Assembly (NCBI GenBank): GCA_030710605.1
Contig: CP092884.1
Span: 16,659,483-16,723,482 of the forward strand
Length of the DNA stretch: 64,000 nucleotides
DNA from: Cordylochernes scorpioides
Taxonomy: Eukaryota; Arthropoda; Arachnida; Pseudoscorpiones; Chernetidae
Reading direction: 5' to 3'
Each line of letters begins with the position of its first letter. Within the stretch, counting starts at the first letter, position 1. Shown here in pieces: positions 1-10,860 of this stretch. The translations under genes were made by a program, and so were the position numbers. The notes below the pieces were generated by a model that was not told where the DNA came from, ran no database searches, and saw only the letters and a list, made by a program, of their open reading frames with translations.

Positions 1-61
1 CCTCTGGCAGTATCTCTCGACTGGTGGGCGGACACGAGAGACTTACCAGAAGAGTAGCGAC

Positions 62-353
62 TGTGGTGTTGGAGAGAGAGTCAGAACAGCAACCAGCAAC
101 AAGTCTGCTAACACTCCTATTTTATTGTAATCTTTAATCCACATCACACAAGACTCGATTATCCATTAACAAGTATTTACAGTTATATACATCCTAGAGC
201 CAATATAAACAGGTATTTACAATTAATAACCCCAGTAAACAGGACCACAGCAATAGGCGATTCCCACACTAGACCCAGACTAGAAATAGGATAAAGTGCC
301 ATCTATTGAAGGAGGTTGTAGGTACTTTTTCAGGCCAATATTCGCGACAATAC
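62..353 (-). repeat. possible LTR of a retrotransposon (partial element at the window edge)
   Basis: The stretch begins TGTGGTG and ends GCGACA on the plus strand, so it has TG...CA ends. Read on the minus strand it carries a polyadenylation signal (AATAAA, complement at 121-126), followed by a GT/CT-rich part and then GTCGCTACTC, which could be a primer-binding site leading into internal sequence at 1-61. The five bases on either side do not match, so it is not a solo LTR with a target duplication; the rest of the element would lie beyond the left edge. The second LTR is not visible, so the call rests on end motifs alone. Confidence 0.35.
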
Positions 354-1419
354 TCTACACAGCCAGAGTTACTTATGGACTACACCTTAGAATCAAAAAT
401 ATTATAAATCTATAACAATATTTCACTAGCTACCAAATCTACAAATAATTTGGAAGCAAAAGACCACCGAAAAATATAGGGTCTTTTTAAGGTAAAACTC
501 GGTAATATTATCTGTGTTGGAAGATTGATTATGAAAACAATCCGCCATGTGCTTTATCAGCAAAATGTAGGAACAATGCATTATAAATTCTAGAGAACAG
601 CACAGTCAAAAGGTGCAACACAGAAGAGCGACCCAGCGGAAAGATTGATGTTATTTTCCACTTTCTTTAGATACATTGCTTCTGTTAAACCCAACAAGAA
701 AATTCCTGTATGGAACGAAGTGTCCCTAATAAAGGCTTTGTTGAAGTTGTAACTCGGTATTATTTCAATCATATATTATTCTTCTGTTTTTTTCTTTGTA
801 CAAAAGTAATTTTTAGCATCAGTTTTCATAAAATTTAGCATTTTGTTTTAGGTTCGTTGCTACTTTGACACCGAAATCTTGCTGATTGAATATAAATAAA
901 GTATTCGCTTTATAATCCGCTATAATGATCAACAGATTCTCCAACTCAAGAGAGAGATAAAAAAACATGTGTGAAATTTGAAAACTATTATCGTTTATAG
1001 AGGAATAGGGTTGTTCACAGCGCCTCCATGCACACATAGAAAACCTAGAAAACATCATAACCATGTTTTAAACAGCCATTTTCTTCAAGCACATATTAAA
1101 AACAGAAGCGAAAAGATTAGCCTTCAGTTTATTTTTTACGTATAAAGCCATAAATAAAATAGATCATATCTCAGGTGTAGACATCTATTTAAATCCACAT
1201 GACGATAATATATTCGAATTTTACTAATCCATAAATACACACACATGTGTAAATTCGATGAAAAACATGAATTATTTATTCATAAACAATAATATACATA
1301 CTTGTTAAAAATTCCTAGAAAAATATATATCCTGTGTGATATATATGACTTCAAAAAGCACACAATTAAGGCAAAAATAGTAAGCTATACTATTACACTT
1401 ATATCCCTTATATATCCTC
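354..1419. other. gene-free AT-rich stretch
   Basis: Two minus-strand ORFs of 60 and 81 codons (590-772, 819-1064) have no recognisable domain, no splice context and an amino-acid make-up typical of random AT-rich DNA. No repeat structure is seen until the satellite that follows. Confidence 0.5.
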
Positions 1420-2260
1420 ACATTTGTTTATAAAAATCAGTTATAATCCAGAAATTCATCCATGTGAAGCTAAAGAAGCTAAAAGAATAAACTACACTGA
1501 TACACATCAATCTCTGAAATCCATACTTGTGAATCTAAAAATCCGATATTTTACAGAAATCCACACATCTGAATCTGAAAAAGCAGTTATATTCCAGAAA
1601 ACCATCCATTTGAAGCTAAAGAAGCTAAAAGAATAAACAACACTATTACACTTCTATAAATGAATTCCACACATGTGAATCTAAAATTCAGCTCTAGAAA
1701 TCCACACATGTGAAGCTAAAAATCAGTTATATTCCAGAAATTCATCCATATGACGCTATTGAAACTAAAAGAATAAACTACACTGATACACTTCAATCCC
1801 TGAAATCCATACAATTGAATTTAAAAATCCGATATTTTCCAGATATCCACACATGTGAATCTAAAAAATCAGGTATATTCCTGAAACCCATCCATGTCGG
1901 GCTAAAGAAGCTAAAAGAATAAACTACACTGATACACTTCTATCAATGAAATCTACACATTTGAATCTAAAATTCATTCCAGAAATCCACATATGTGAAT
2001 ATGAAAAATTTACTATATTCTATAAATCCATCCATGTGAAGCTTAAAAAGCTAAAAGAATAAACTACAGTATTTACACTTCTATCAATGAAATTCACACA
2101 TGTGAATCTAAAAATCATATCTAGAAATCCACACATGTGAATCTAAAATTCAGCTCCAGAAATCCACACATGTGAAGCTAAAATTCATCTATATTCCAGA
2201 AATCACACATTGTGAATCAAAAATCATTCCAGAAATCCACACATGTGAAGCTAGAGCCTG
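1420..2260. repeat. satellite with a 286-bp higher-order unit built on a CACATGTG-centred monomer
   Basis: The sequence is made of short degenerate monomers resembling CCAGAAATCCACACATGTGA followed by ATCTAAAAAT. A longer block containing 'gctaaaagaataaactacac' recurs, giving two in-register 70-codon ORFs whose starts lie 286 bp apart (1424 and 1710). The block recurs a third time in degraded form near 1996. The palindromic core CACATGTG appears many times. The ORFs are by-products of the repeat and not genes. Confidence 0.85.
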
Positions 2261-3226
2261 TTTTTTTTCCCGCCATTCTTCCTCGAGTTAATTACGCCGC
2301 AGGAACTGAAGATATTTAATTCAGACGAAACCTCAATTAATGGGCAGATCCATTTTAATAATTTGACAACACAGCTGTTGGCACTTCGTTAGCTACCAAG
2401 TCATTAATTAATTTTTAAATTAAATTATTTGGAACATTTTTAAGGTTTGTCCCCATTTGTTTAACCCTATTTCACCCGCCGCTGCCTTGCGAAAACGGCT
2501 TTTTAAATAAAAAAAGATCAACTACTCTAAATTAGTGAATGATCCTTTAGTCATTAATTATAAAATCTTTATTGCCTATTGTTTGATAATTTTCATTAAA
2601 CCTTTTTTTATTATTTTAAGCCGTTCTTTTTCGAATTATTTGATATTAAATTGACAACAGAACGTAATAGATGTCAAAATGAATTAAATATTTTATTGTT
2701 ATTTTTATTATTTTATAATTAATATTATTATAATTATTTTATATATATATTTTTTCATTTATATTTACAAATGTGTTACACATAAAAATAAATATAAAGA
2801 AGATATTAGAATTATTGCAACGATATGTTATCTTCTGATAATAAATATTAGCTAACGTATTGTCATCTATTAGAATTAAATCCACTCAATGGTGATTTAT
2901 TTGATCAAACTTAGACTAAACTAATTCTATTCACGGCCTAAAATTATTGCATATATATATGTATAGACAAGTGTAAAGGCATACATATATGACAGCGCAA
3001 GTGTCCCTATGGGGGAATAGCGCTTTAAATTAAAAAAAAAAAAAAAAAAAAAAACTTTGACTAAACAATGAGGAAAAAAAAAAGAATCGTACAATTAAGA
3101 GAGAGAGAGAATACTGCTTTTACAGTCTATTAAATCAAAGTGCATGATATTCGAGCCCAAAAATGAACGTAGCAAGCAGACAAACCGCAATGCACTATAG
3201 CACAGTACCAAGGTGCTAAAAATATT
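2261..3226. other. gene-free AT-rich stretch with a poly-A run
   Basis: No ORF or repeat of note is seen. A homopolymer run of more than 20 A lies at about 3030-3053 and may be the tail of a decayed retroposon. Short TA repeats occur at 2738-2752 and 2951-2961. Confidence 0.5.
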
Positions 3227-3297
3227 TCTCACACCGGGAATCGAATCCGGGCCTTTTGAATGAAACCCAAATATCCTAGCCACTAGACAACGTAAGA
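3227..3297 (-). tRNA. tRNA-Glu(TTC)-like sequence, probably a pseudogene or SINE head
   Basis: The minus strand folds by hand into a 71-nt cloverleaf: acceptor TCTTACG against TGTGAGA (seven pairs including wobbles), a D arm GTCTAGTGGCTAGGAT nearly identical to eukaryotic tRNA-Glu, an anticodon arm TTTGG/TCAAA with loop GTTTCAT (anticodon TTC), and a T arm CCGGA-TTCGATT-CCCGG. The A box and B box are therefore intact and a T run follows. The T stem has an A-C mismatch and many positions differ from canonical tRNA-Glu, so a decayed copy or SINE promoter is likelier than a working gene. Confidence 0.5.
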
Positions 3298-3530
3298 GAA
3301 ACAATTAAGCCATGCTAGATCTAGAAGAGATTATTCCTATAAAGTCCCTACTTTAACCATTATTTCACTCATTCAGCTTAAATTTTTAAATATATTTATT
3401 AACCAACAAGGCGCAATATTGAAGTATTTACGCCTAAACAGATATTTAGGAATATTTGGCCTTAAATAGTCATTTCTTAATTTCTCAGGAAGCCTCTAGG
3501 ATCAGATTTTGGTCGTAGAGGTACAACTTT

Positions 3531-3575
3531 CAACACGCTGACGAAGCCCAACAGCTCGAAACGCGAAAGTAGTTG
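3531..3575 (+). ncRNA. hammerhead ribozyme relic (Penelope type)
   Basis: The core CTGACGA (3538-3544) is followed by a degenerate stem II and then GAAACGCG. Flanking CAAC and GTTG can still pair as part of helix I. The surrounding 100 bp resembles the region around the well-formed ribozyme at 46466-46507. Stem II and the closing T of stem III are damaged, so activity is unlikely. Confidence 0.5.
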
Positions 3576-3656
3576 ACTTTTTTTGATTTATCAAGAAAAT
3601 GTGATGACAAAATATAAAACGAAAATTAAAATAGTAAAATTGTATTTTACAAAATA

Positions 3657-4073
3657 CAGGGTGATCCAAAAGTCCCGCACAACTTTAAAAATTAATAACT
3701 CCGCGAATATTTGCGCTAGAGCAATGCGGTAAACACCATTGTGTTCAGGATGCAATGGGATTTTTTATGGCAAATAATGAAAAATTCGAAATTGATTTTA
3801 GTTACAACTTTATTCGCTAGATGGCGCTCTACCAGAATCAGAGATTCAGCGGCCAAATTGTTTGATAAATTAAAAAATATAACTGAACAACATGTATTTT
3901 TCCTTTTTATATACCAGGAAAGAACCCTAATAATATCAAATGATAAATTAATAAAACACCATTTCGCCAAAAGTTAGAAGAATTGGTTGACGATTTTTAA
4001 ATACAATCTAAGATATGTAAAATATGTATATGCAAATTAGAACATGTAGCAAAAAATATTTATATTTTAGATG
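3657..4073 (+). repeat. left long terminal inverted repeat of composite A
   Basis: About 417 bp nearly identical to the complement of 12622-13040, to 36041-36459 and to the complement of 44888-45305. Similarity to the right-hand repeat stops after TATTTTAGATG. Both strands contain spurious 78-84-codon ORFs that recur in all four copies only because the repeat recurs. Confidence 0.85.
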
Positions 4074-4700
4074 GAGTTTTGTGAAATAAATTGAATGTTT
4101 GAAAATAACTACTGATATCAATACACGATTTTTGAGTTGTTAATATAGTACCAAAAATTAAGATGGCACTACTAATAGGATTTCGTGCTATAAGGAATGT
4201 ATAGTTTCTTGACTAATTGTCGACACTTGACTATTTAACTGGATATTTATCATGATCCAAAAATGAAATATAGAGGGGAGTGACAAAATATATTTTTCGT
4301 ACTTTATTCCAAATATCCTATGGGTTTGTCAAATGTTATCATTGTTTATTATACTGTACATAATTTTGAAAATGTATCCCCTCAAAAAAAAAATCATTTT
4401 TAAATCGACCTTTTGCGTTGAAAAAAGTGGTAGTAAAATCATTTTGTATTATATTTTGCGCAGAATATCTAAAGTTGGGGGGGGGGGGGTGGATACAGAG
4501 ATTATTCCTTATGCTATTTCTTCTAATGAGCGAAAAGCGATAAACTAAACATAAGGGGTAAAATTGTGTGTACCAGTGTTATTCGAGAAGTTATAACACT
4601 TTGGTCTGCACGACATAATATAAAATGTGGGCAAATGACAAACAAAAAAATTACTGTTTACAGAAATAAAAAAGAGTCAAGATGTGAGGACAGCATTTAT
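4074..4700. other. subterminal non-coding part of the DNA transposon
   Basis: This stretch, which includes a G run of 13 at about 4476-4488, matches the complement of 44263-44887 in composite B closely. The match ends after CAGCATTTATTAT at about 4701. No coding potential is seen. Confidence 0.7.
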
Positions 4701-4749
4701 TATACCTATAACCCAAAACAAAGAGCTGCAAAATATAACACATGAGGTA

Positions 4750-5850
4750 ACTGCCTTTTCTCTTGTATTAGGTCTCAATCCTTGCTCAAGGTGGCGCCCT
4801 TCATTCTCAAACACCGCCTGCAGACGATAGATGACAGAATGGTCACAATTGAATAGTTGAAATTTATAAAACGTGCCATCTGATAGAAGCCTTCAACATG
4901 GCCAATGTGGTAGGCCGTCATCGATAAAAACGCGACTTAATGTACCCCCATAACCGAAATTGTAAGGCGTCAAGTCTGGTGATATTGGAGGCCACTGGTA
5001 TATAAAGTGGCGACTTATCAACGAATTCCACCGAACGTATCCTTCAGCAATTGTTTGGCACCGCGGGAGATATGAGGAGGTCCTCCATCTTGCATGAATG
5101 TTATTTCGCTTAGTGCTTGTCTGTCCTGCAATATGAGAATAACCTTTTCTCTCAAAAGTTGAACATAACGTTCACCAGTTACAAAAACGGTTTTAAAAGT
5201 TCTTCCATTGATTTTTTCAAATAAAATTGGCCCAATAATAAAAGAAGAAGTGAACCCACATAAAACTGTAACTCTGTGCTGATGAAGTGGTATTTCTGTA
5301 AAAATCCTAGGGTTTTCTGTTGCCAAAATGAGGCAGTTTTGAATGTTAAATTCTCCCTTTAGATAAAAGTGAGCATCATCTGTTCTTAGAACATTTGACA
5401 GCCAGTTTTCATCAATATCAATTTGCCGGAAAACCCATGCAGCGAATTCTTGACGCTTCTCAAAATCGCTGACTTTCAACTCGTGAAAACTTTGAATTTT
5501 GTTAGGATATTTTTATAGAAAAAATTCTAAATGTGTGTTCTCTCCAAACTGTTCCATACGAAATCCCCGTTTGTCGAGAAACTTGTCTAGCACTTACTTC
5601 TCCATACGTGGATAGCGTTTCAATAGCTTCAGCATTCTGCAAAACCGTAACAGCCACTGACTTGCATGTCGATGGTCTTCCACTCCGAGGTTTTGCTTCC
5701 AGAGATCCAGTTTCCTCAAAACTTTATAATCAATCGCTTTAGAGAGTAGCAACTCATTGGTCCTTTACCGCTTCGAATATCTTTAAAGGAACGAAATGCT
5801 CGTTAAGCTTCAGTGGCAGATTCTGAATCACAATTTTAAAAATTCACCAA
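4750..5850 (-). pseudogene. IS630/Tc1-mariner superfamily transposase, decayed
   Basis: Reading the minus strand from about 5850 downward and allowing frame changes, an N-terminal helix-turn-helix region is visible (motifs KPRSGRPST and ARQVSRQTGISYGTV). It is followed by the catalytic part in the longest open piece, 5018-5479 (153 codons), with FYLKGEFNIQNC and the second-acid motif FMQDGGPPHI. A further frame gives WPPISPDLTPYNF, where the third catalytic residue is expected. There N stands where D is usual in this family (SPDLTPxDF), so the enzyme would be dead even without the frameshifts. Its 3' end faces the left terminal repeat of composite A. The total length of about 360 codons fits the family. 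Confidence 0.8.
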
Positions 5851-6000
5851 GAGTGCTTTATCCTGTAGTGACGGCATTCCAGGGGGAAGGGGAGAAGTTC
5901 GACCACACCTCCTTGCGGTCCCCCCTGGACCCTTGGAATATTTGACCAAATTCTGGTTCGTTTCCAAGATGACTAACGTTGCAACGGCACCCATTTTCAA

Positions 6001-6831
6001 ATGAAGAGCAAAACTGATATCTCCAGTAATGCTACCGCGTCCAGGGTAACCGCCGCGTCAGGAGCTGCAGCTCGAGCTCATGATGAGAAATCTACTACGA
6101 GGACACAAATTCAATATACTACAACTCAATATAAATGGTACCCAGAGGAAAATAAAGATCTGACTTGTCTTCTCTGTGACAACAATGTACATATTAATTG
6201 TCCTCACAAGACAAAATTGAATCAGAATCTGAGATTCAATATCAAAGATTATACAACACTACGAATGGACAGACCGGGAAAATTCGGAGGAGGACTTGCC
6301 GTTTTGATTAAAACTCTAGAAATCAAATTTAAGGAAATCGCCTATAATCAGAGTAAGCCTAGAGAAAGCACGACAGAAGCTCAGGCAATAGAAATCTATC
6401 TTACAGATAAAACAATTCCAATCATAATAGTTTATCACCACGATAATACTAGCATTAATACAGGCCTGATAGAGACATTAAGTGAAGCGTCTTCAGATAT
6501 CGCAATCATACTTGGTGATTTTTACGCCGAAAGACCAACTTGGGGATCACCTGTCCAGGATAACAAAGGTCAGCAGGTTGAGGACATGCTAACCGACCTC
6601 GACCTTACGCCGTTAAATAACGAAAAGAACACCTATCTATCCAAGTCCACAGGCACAGAATCCGCAATAGACATCACAGCGATAAATTACAACATCGCAC
6701 CCACAACACAATGGAAAATTCTGAAAAGTGCAATCAGTGACCACAGACCAATTTTAACAACCCTAAAATTCAAAATTGAGAATTTCCAACAGAATAAAAG
6801 AACACTGGAAAATAATTACAGAAAAGCTTGA
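6001..6831 (+). pseudogene. LINE endonuclease domain (276-codon open piece)
   Basis: Recognisable endonuclease/exonuclease/phosphatase motifs are GKFGGGLAVLIK (about residues 93-104), ILGDFYAERPTWGS (about 170-183; GDFNA is the usual form) and SDHRPI (about 247-252). In active elements this domain nicks target DNA to prime reverse transcription. The first 60 residues are rich in A, S and T and may belong to a preceding gag-like ORF1 joined by decay. After the stop at 6829-6831 the reading continues in other frames toward the RT. Confidence 0.8.
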
Positions 6832-7249
6832 AGAACTGTGCAACGAAGAATTAAATCACAGAACGATTGACAAAAAATTGGAAAATTTCTCTTTGAACAT
6901 ATCCAAAGCTGCAAAAGTATCGATACCTAGAGGTAGACGTAAAGACCTGTGAATACTTTACTGGAAGGACCACAATATCGAGGCAATGATTGCAGAGAGA
7001 GACAATAAAAATGAACTACTTAAAACAAATAAAACAGAAGAAATCATAAAGGAACTCATTGAAATTAGTCACAAAATAGAACAAGAAATTTGAATATTCG
7101 AACAAGAAAAATGGGCAGAATTCTGCTAAAAAAATGGATCCAAAAAAGGAAAGCCATCACTGGAATATAATTAGTGTTAGAAAACAATCAAAACCAACAC
7201 TAATCCTCCAATACTCTAACCGATATGAACAGCGAGAACGAACAAACAG

Positions 7250-8045
7250 ATGGCTGACATAATTGCTGAATATCTTTCAAGCACTTCCAGACTCAGCTAT
7301 ACGAATGAAGACAGGACTCTAAAAAATAATATAAACAAGTTAGTTAAACAAGCAAGATATTACCATCAACAAGATATTTACTCGAGAGACTTCACACTGA
7401 ATGAGCTAAATTCATCAATAGGAAAGTTAAATCCAAGATGTCACCTGGAGATGCTCTAATCTTTGGTCAAATGATTAAACACTTTGGAGACGAAGCTAAA
7501 AATCAACTCCTACGAATACTGCACATTTCATGGCAAATTGGTAAACAACCAAAGAATTGGAAGGTATCAATTATAGTGCCAATACTGAAACCAAACAAAG
7601 ATGCTAAGGAATGCAAGAACTATCGGCCAATTGCTCTTACCAGCATACTTTGTAAAATAACAGAATGAATTATCCACTCTAGGCTCATAGTCTGGCTCAC
7701 TAACAATAATAAAATAAACTCTACCAAACTGCCTAAAGATCCAGACACTGTACAACTGATAAACTGTTCGACTTCTGTCAATCAATAATAGATTTCTAGG
7801 AAAAACCGCCAAAGAAGACAACGGACGTATTCCTGGATATGACCTCAGCTTTTGATCGAGTGTAGAAATTATTTGAAAGGCTGCACAACATCGGAGTAAG
7901 GGGAAAAACCTTAATCTGGATTGGAGACTTTTTAAGGGGAAGAAGGATAAAGGTTCGGGTCAATGGAACATTTTCCAAGGACCGACGATCATGGGCTGGT
8001 GTACCTCAGGGATCTGTGCTCAGTCCTCTACTCTTCTCGCTACAT
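7250..8045 (+). pseudogene. LINE reverse transcriptase fragment
   Basis: Pieces in shifting frames show KPNKDAKECKNYRPIALTS (about 7588-7647), the catalytic motif A region DMTSAFDRV (about 7838-7864) and WAGVPQGSVLSPLLF (about 7993-8037). The order and spacing match Jockey/CR1-clade RTs. The C-terminal half with the second and third catalytic aspartates is missing, and in-frame stops show it is dead. Confidence 0.85.
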
Positions 8046-8051
8046 ATTAAC

Positions 8052-8190
8052 CGTTGTTTATGTAAATAGATGAATATTATTTGTATTATTTAAAGCCTCA
8101 TTATGTAAAAATATATGTATATATAAATTGGACATTTGTTGTTGGCCATGGTCAAGTTTGAGCTCTTGTACGTCTAATTACGACACAACA
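8052..8190 (+). repeat. 5' LTR of copy 1 with primer-binding site
   Basis: About 139 bp starting TTGTTTATG and ending ACACAACA. TGGCGACGAGG (8194-8204) follows, complementary to the CCA end of a tRNA and identical to the site used by the element at 18081. The first bases are altered compared with the 3' LTR, and the last 45 bp differ strongly from it, suggesting a recombinant 5' end. Confidence 0.75.
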
Positions 8191-8379
8191 AAGTGGCGAC
8201 GAGGATGCGCGATCTACAGAGCCAGTAAAAAGCTGAGGTAAACGGCGTCTATGCAAGTATAATAACTACATCTTTTAAACAAATCTGACTCTCGGATTAT
8301 GGAGAGGAAAAATAGGAAAATGGGTTAAGATCTTTTAAACTCTCTGGATAAAGAAAACAAAGGAGTAGAAAATACCAGC

Positions 8380-9170
8380 ATGACAATTTCAAAGTTAATA
8401 GTACCTTTTAGATGCTATAGCCCAGTGGAGGACACTTCGATCTTTTTGTACAAAAATTTGAGGCTTTCTTTTTGGCATCTGAAGGAGGAGATTAAAGTGC
8501 TGATTTTTACCTCGCTACCAGATTCTGAAACTTTGAAGCAGGGAAACGACATTTTCTTCCTGGTCTAATGAAAGATCAACCCTATGATACTATCATTCAA
8601 AGAATTAAGCTGCATTTGGATCCAAAGAAGAAAGTGATACCACAGCGATGCAGATTTTTAAAGAGAATTCAACAGGAAGGAGAATCAATTCCGGAATATC
8701 TTAGAGAATTGAAACATTTGGCAATAAATTGTAATTTCGTCGATATGTTGGGAACCATGATGCGAGACCGTTTTGTGGCTGGAATCAAGTCGGAAATCCT
8801 GCAAAAGAAGCTACTACAAGAGGACGACGATGTCACCCTGGATAAAGTTTTTGCAGTGGCGATCTCGTTCGAATTGGCGGAGATAAATACAAGAGAATTA
8901 CAAGATAAATTAGTGGCCAAGATATCCCCTGTGAATTGAGAGGATAAAAAGGGTGAGTACAATAATAGTACGGGGCAGTATAGGCCTTTCAGGCAAAGTG
9001 GCAAAGGCAAAATAGTGTGTTATAGATGTGGTGAAAGACATTCACACGTGGCATCTGTTTTACCTCATAGAACAAAGACTTGTTTTAAAATGTAATAAAC
9101 TGGGTCATTTAAGTAGGGTCTGCAAAGCTAGTAAAAGAATGTGGGGATGTAAATTTGTACAAGAGGACTC
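8380..9170 (+). pseudogene. gag remnant of copy 1 (capsid and zinc-knuckle region)
   Basis: The longest open piece, 8568-8939 (123 codons), contains the Gag-like run RCRFLKRIQQEGESIPEYLR and ends shortly before a nucleocapsid-like region. There CYRCGERHSH and NKLGHLS patterns (about 9018-9120) mark decayed CCHC zinc knuckles. Gag packages the element's RNA in cytoplasmic particles. An N-terminal piece is visible at 8380-8568 in a different frame. The matching part of copy 2 begins only at the base equivalent to about 8632. Confidence 0.8.
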
Positions 9171-9177
9171 TATATAT

Positions 9178-9555
9178 TCTGTACAGGGCGAAACTGATGC
9201 CACAATAAATTTAACAGTAGATGATTATTCTTTGTGCTTTACAATAGATACAGGAAGTCCAGTTACGTTAATACCTAAATATATTTATAAGAATTATTGG
9301 CAAGGTAAAAGATTATTTCCAACAAATTTAAGATTAAAATCCTTTTGTGGTAAATCAATAGAGATTATAGATCAAAAAAATGTTTTTGCAAAAGAAGCCA
9401 ACCAATATTTACGATTGATAGTTGTAAATGAAAAATTCCAGGTAATTTTATTAGGAAGAGAATGGCTTAAACAGTTGAAACTTGATTATTCTATATTGTT
9501 TAGCATTAAAATTTTAAATAATGAATATAAAAGAAGTATATTTAAATATATATAA
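9178..9555 (+). pseudogene. aspartic protease domain of copy 1
   Basis: The open piece that begins at 9028 reads through the CFTIDTGSPVTLIP motif at about 9235-9276, the DTG-type active site of retroviral-like proteases, and then LGREWLKQL, the usual downstream GRDWL-like motif. In the element this enzyme would cut the Gag-Pol polyprotein. No frame break is seen within this domain, but the surrounding gag and RT are broken. Confidence 0.8.
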
Positions 9556-10190
9556 AAATTTGATGGATAGGTATGCAGATTTGTTTAACAAAGATTTGGG
9601 CTGTCTAAAGGACGTTAGAATAAATTTTAATTTAAAAAAGGATGTGACTCCTGTGTTTTGTAAGGCCAGAAGTTTACCTTTCTCTCTAAAAAACAAAGTA
9701 GAGAATGAAATTGATCGTTTAGTGAATTCTTGCATTTTATAACCTATAGTTCATGCATATTGGACCGCTCCAATAGTACCGGCATCAAAAAAGGATGGTA
9801 GTGTAAGGATATGTGGTGATTTTAGATGTACAGCTAATAAAGCAATAGAATTAGATAGATATCCCATTCCATCGATCGATGAGATCTTTTCAAAATTATC
9901 TACAAGCACCGTACTTTCGACTCTAGACCTATCACAGGCTTACTTACAAGTAATGTTAGCGGAAGAAGCCAAAGCTGTTGTTGATATAAACACAACAAAG
10001 AGGTTGTTTTCTTATAAAAGACTACCATATGACATAGCGGTAGCACCAAATAAATTTCAGAGGATTATGGAAGGCCTATTTTCTATTTTCTGATTATTCA
10101 GGCCAGGTGTGGCCTGCTACATAGATGATATTTTGGTTGCATGAAAAGACTTTGAAGATCATGAACAATAGTTGGATCTAGTGTTTAGAT
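9521..10190 (+). pseudogene. reverse transcriptase domain of copy 1
   Basis: The minus-strand partner at 38880-39332 helps reading. Copy 1 shows AYWTAPIVPASKKDGSVRIC, then STLDLSQAYLQV with the first catalytic D, and YIDDILVA with the catalytic YxDD box at about 10118-10141. A stop at 9740-9742 splits the N-terminal piece (9521-9742) from the core, an insertion at 10083-10100 shifts the frame, and stops at 10142 and 10168 follow. Confidence 0.85.
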
Positions 10191-10192
10191 GA

Positions 10193-10860
10193 TTGCTAGA
10201 AAAAGGTTTAAAGTTAAACAGATATAAATGTAAATTTAAAAAGAAATCGGTGGAATATTTAGGGTTTAAAATGGATAAATATGGACTGCATCCCTTAGAA
10301 AATAAAATTAAAGCAGTGATAGAGGCGCCTGAACCTAAAGAATGTTTCGCAATTGAGATCTTTCATAGGACTCTTAATTTATTTTTATAGATTCATAAAG
10401 AATATAGCAAACATTTTAGCGCTATTCTATCAACTTTTGAATAAAAATTGTAGATGGAATTGGACGAAAAAATATCGAATGTTATTTAAAAAATGTAAAT
10501 CATTATTAATGGACTATGGACTAGGCGTAAATCTGAGTCATAGAAATGATAGAAAGGAAGAATGCCCTATAGCTTTTGCTTCTAGAACATTAACTGAAGC
10601 GGAAAAACGTTTCTCTCAACTAGAAAAGAAAGCGTTGAGCATAAATTTTGGCGTTGAGAAATTCAGACAATACTTACTGGGACGAAAATTTGTATTGGTC
10701 ACAGACAACCGACCCTTAATTCATATATTTTCACCTCATAAACCAATTCCCATATGTGCATCATCCAGAATTAAAAGATGGCCTTAAAATTAGCTGCATT
10801 TAATTATACTGTGGGATTTCGAAAAACTAGTGATAATTCCAATGTTGACGCATTGTCACG
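10193..10860 (+). pseudogene. RT thumb and RNase H domain of copy 1
   Basis: Two open pieces (10193-10390, 10353-10787) hold the connection sequence VEYLGFKMDKYGLHP and the RNase H motifs FASRTLTEAEKRFSQLEKKA and VTDNRPLIHIF, typical of Ty3/Gypsy Pol. RNase H would remove the RNA strand after first-strand synthesis. A frame change near 10390 and another near 10780 disable the copy. Confidence 0.85.

Larger units (their letters stand above)
5880..8048 (+). mobile_element. 5'- and 3'-truncated non-LTR retrotransposon (Jockey/CR1-type LINE)
   Basis: An apurinic-type endonuclease domain is followed by a reverse transcriptase in the same direction, broken by several stops and frameshifts. The RT ends abruptly after the GVPQGSVLSPLLF motif, before the expected catalytic FADD/YADD box, where the LTR retrotransposon begins. 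No continuation of the LINE is found after that element's 3' LTR, so this is not a simple insertion with intact flanks. The element is absent from composite B. Confidence 0.85.

Noticed and set aside
3716..3977. 78-96-codon ORFs recurring near 3716, 12672, 36100 and 44984
   Set aside because: They lie in the long terminal inverted repeats, occur on both strands and show no domain; recurrence reflects the repeat.
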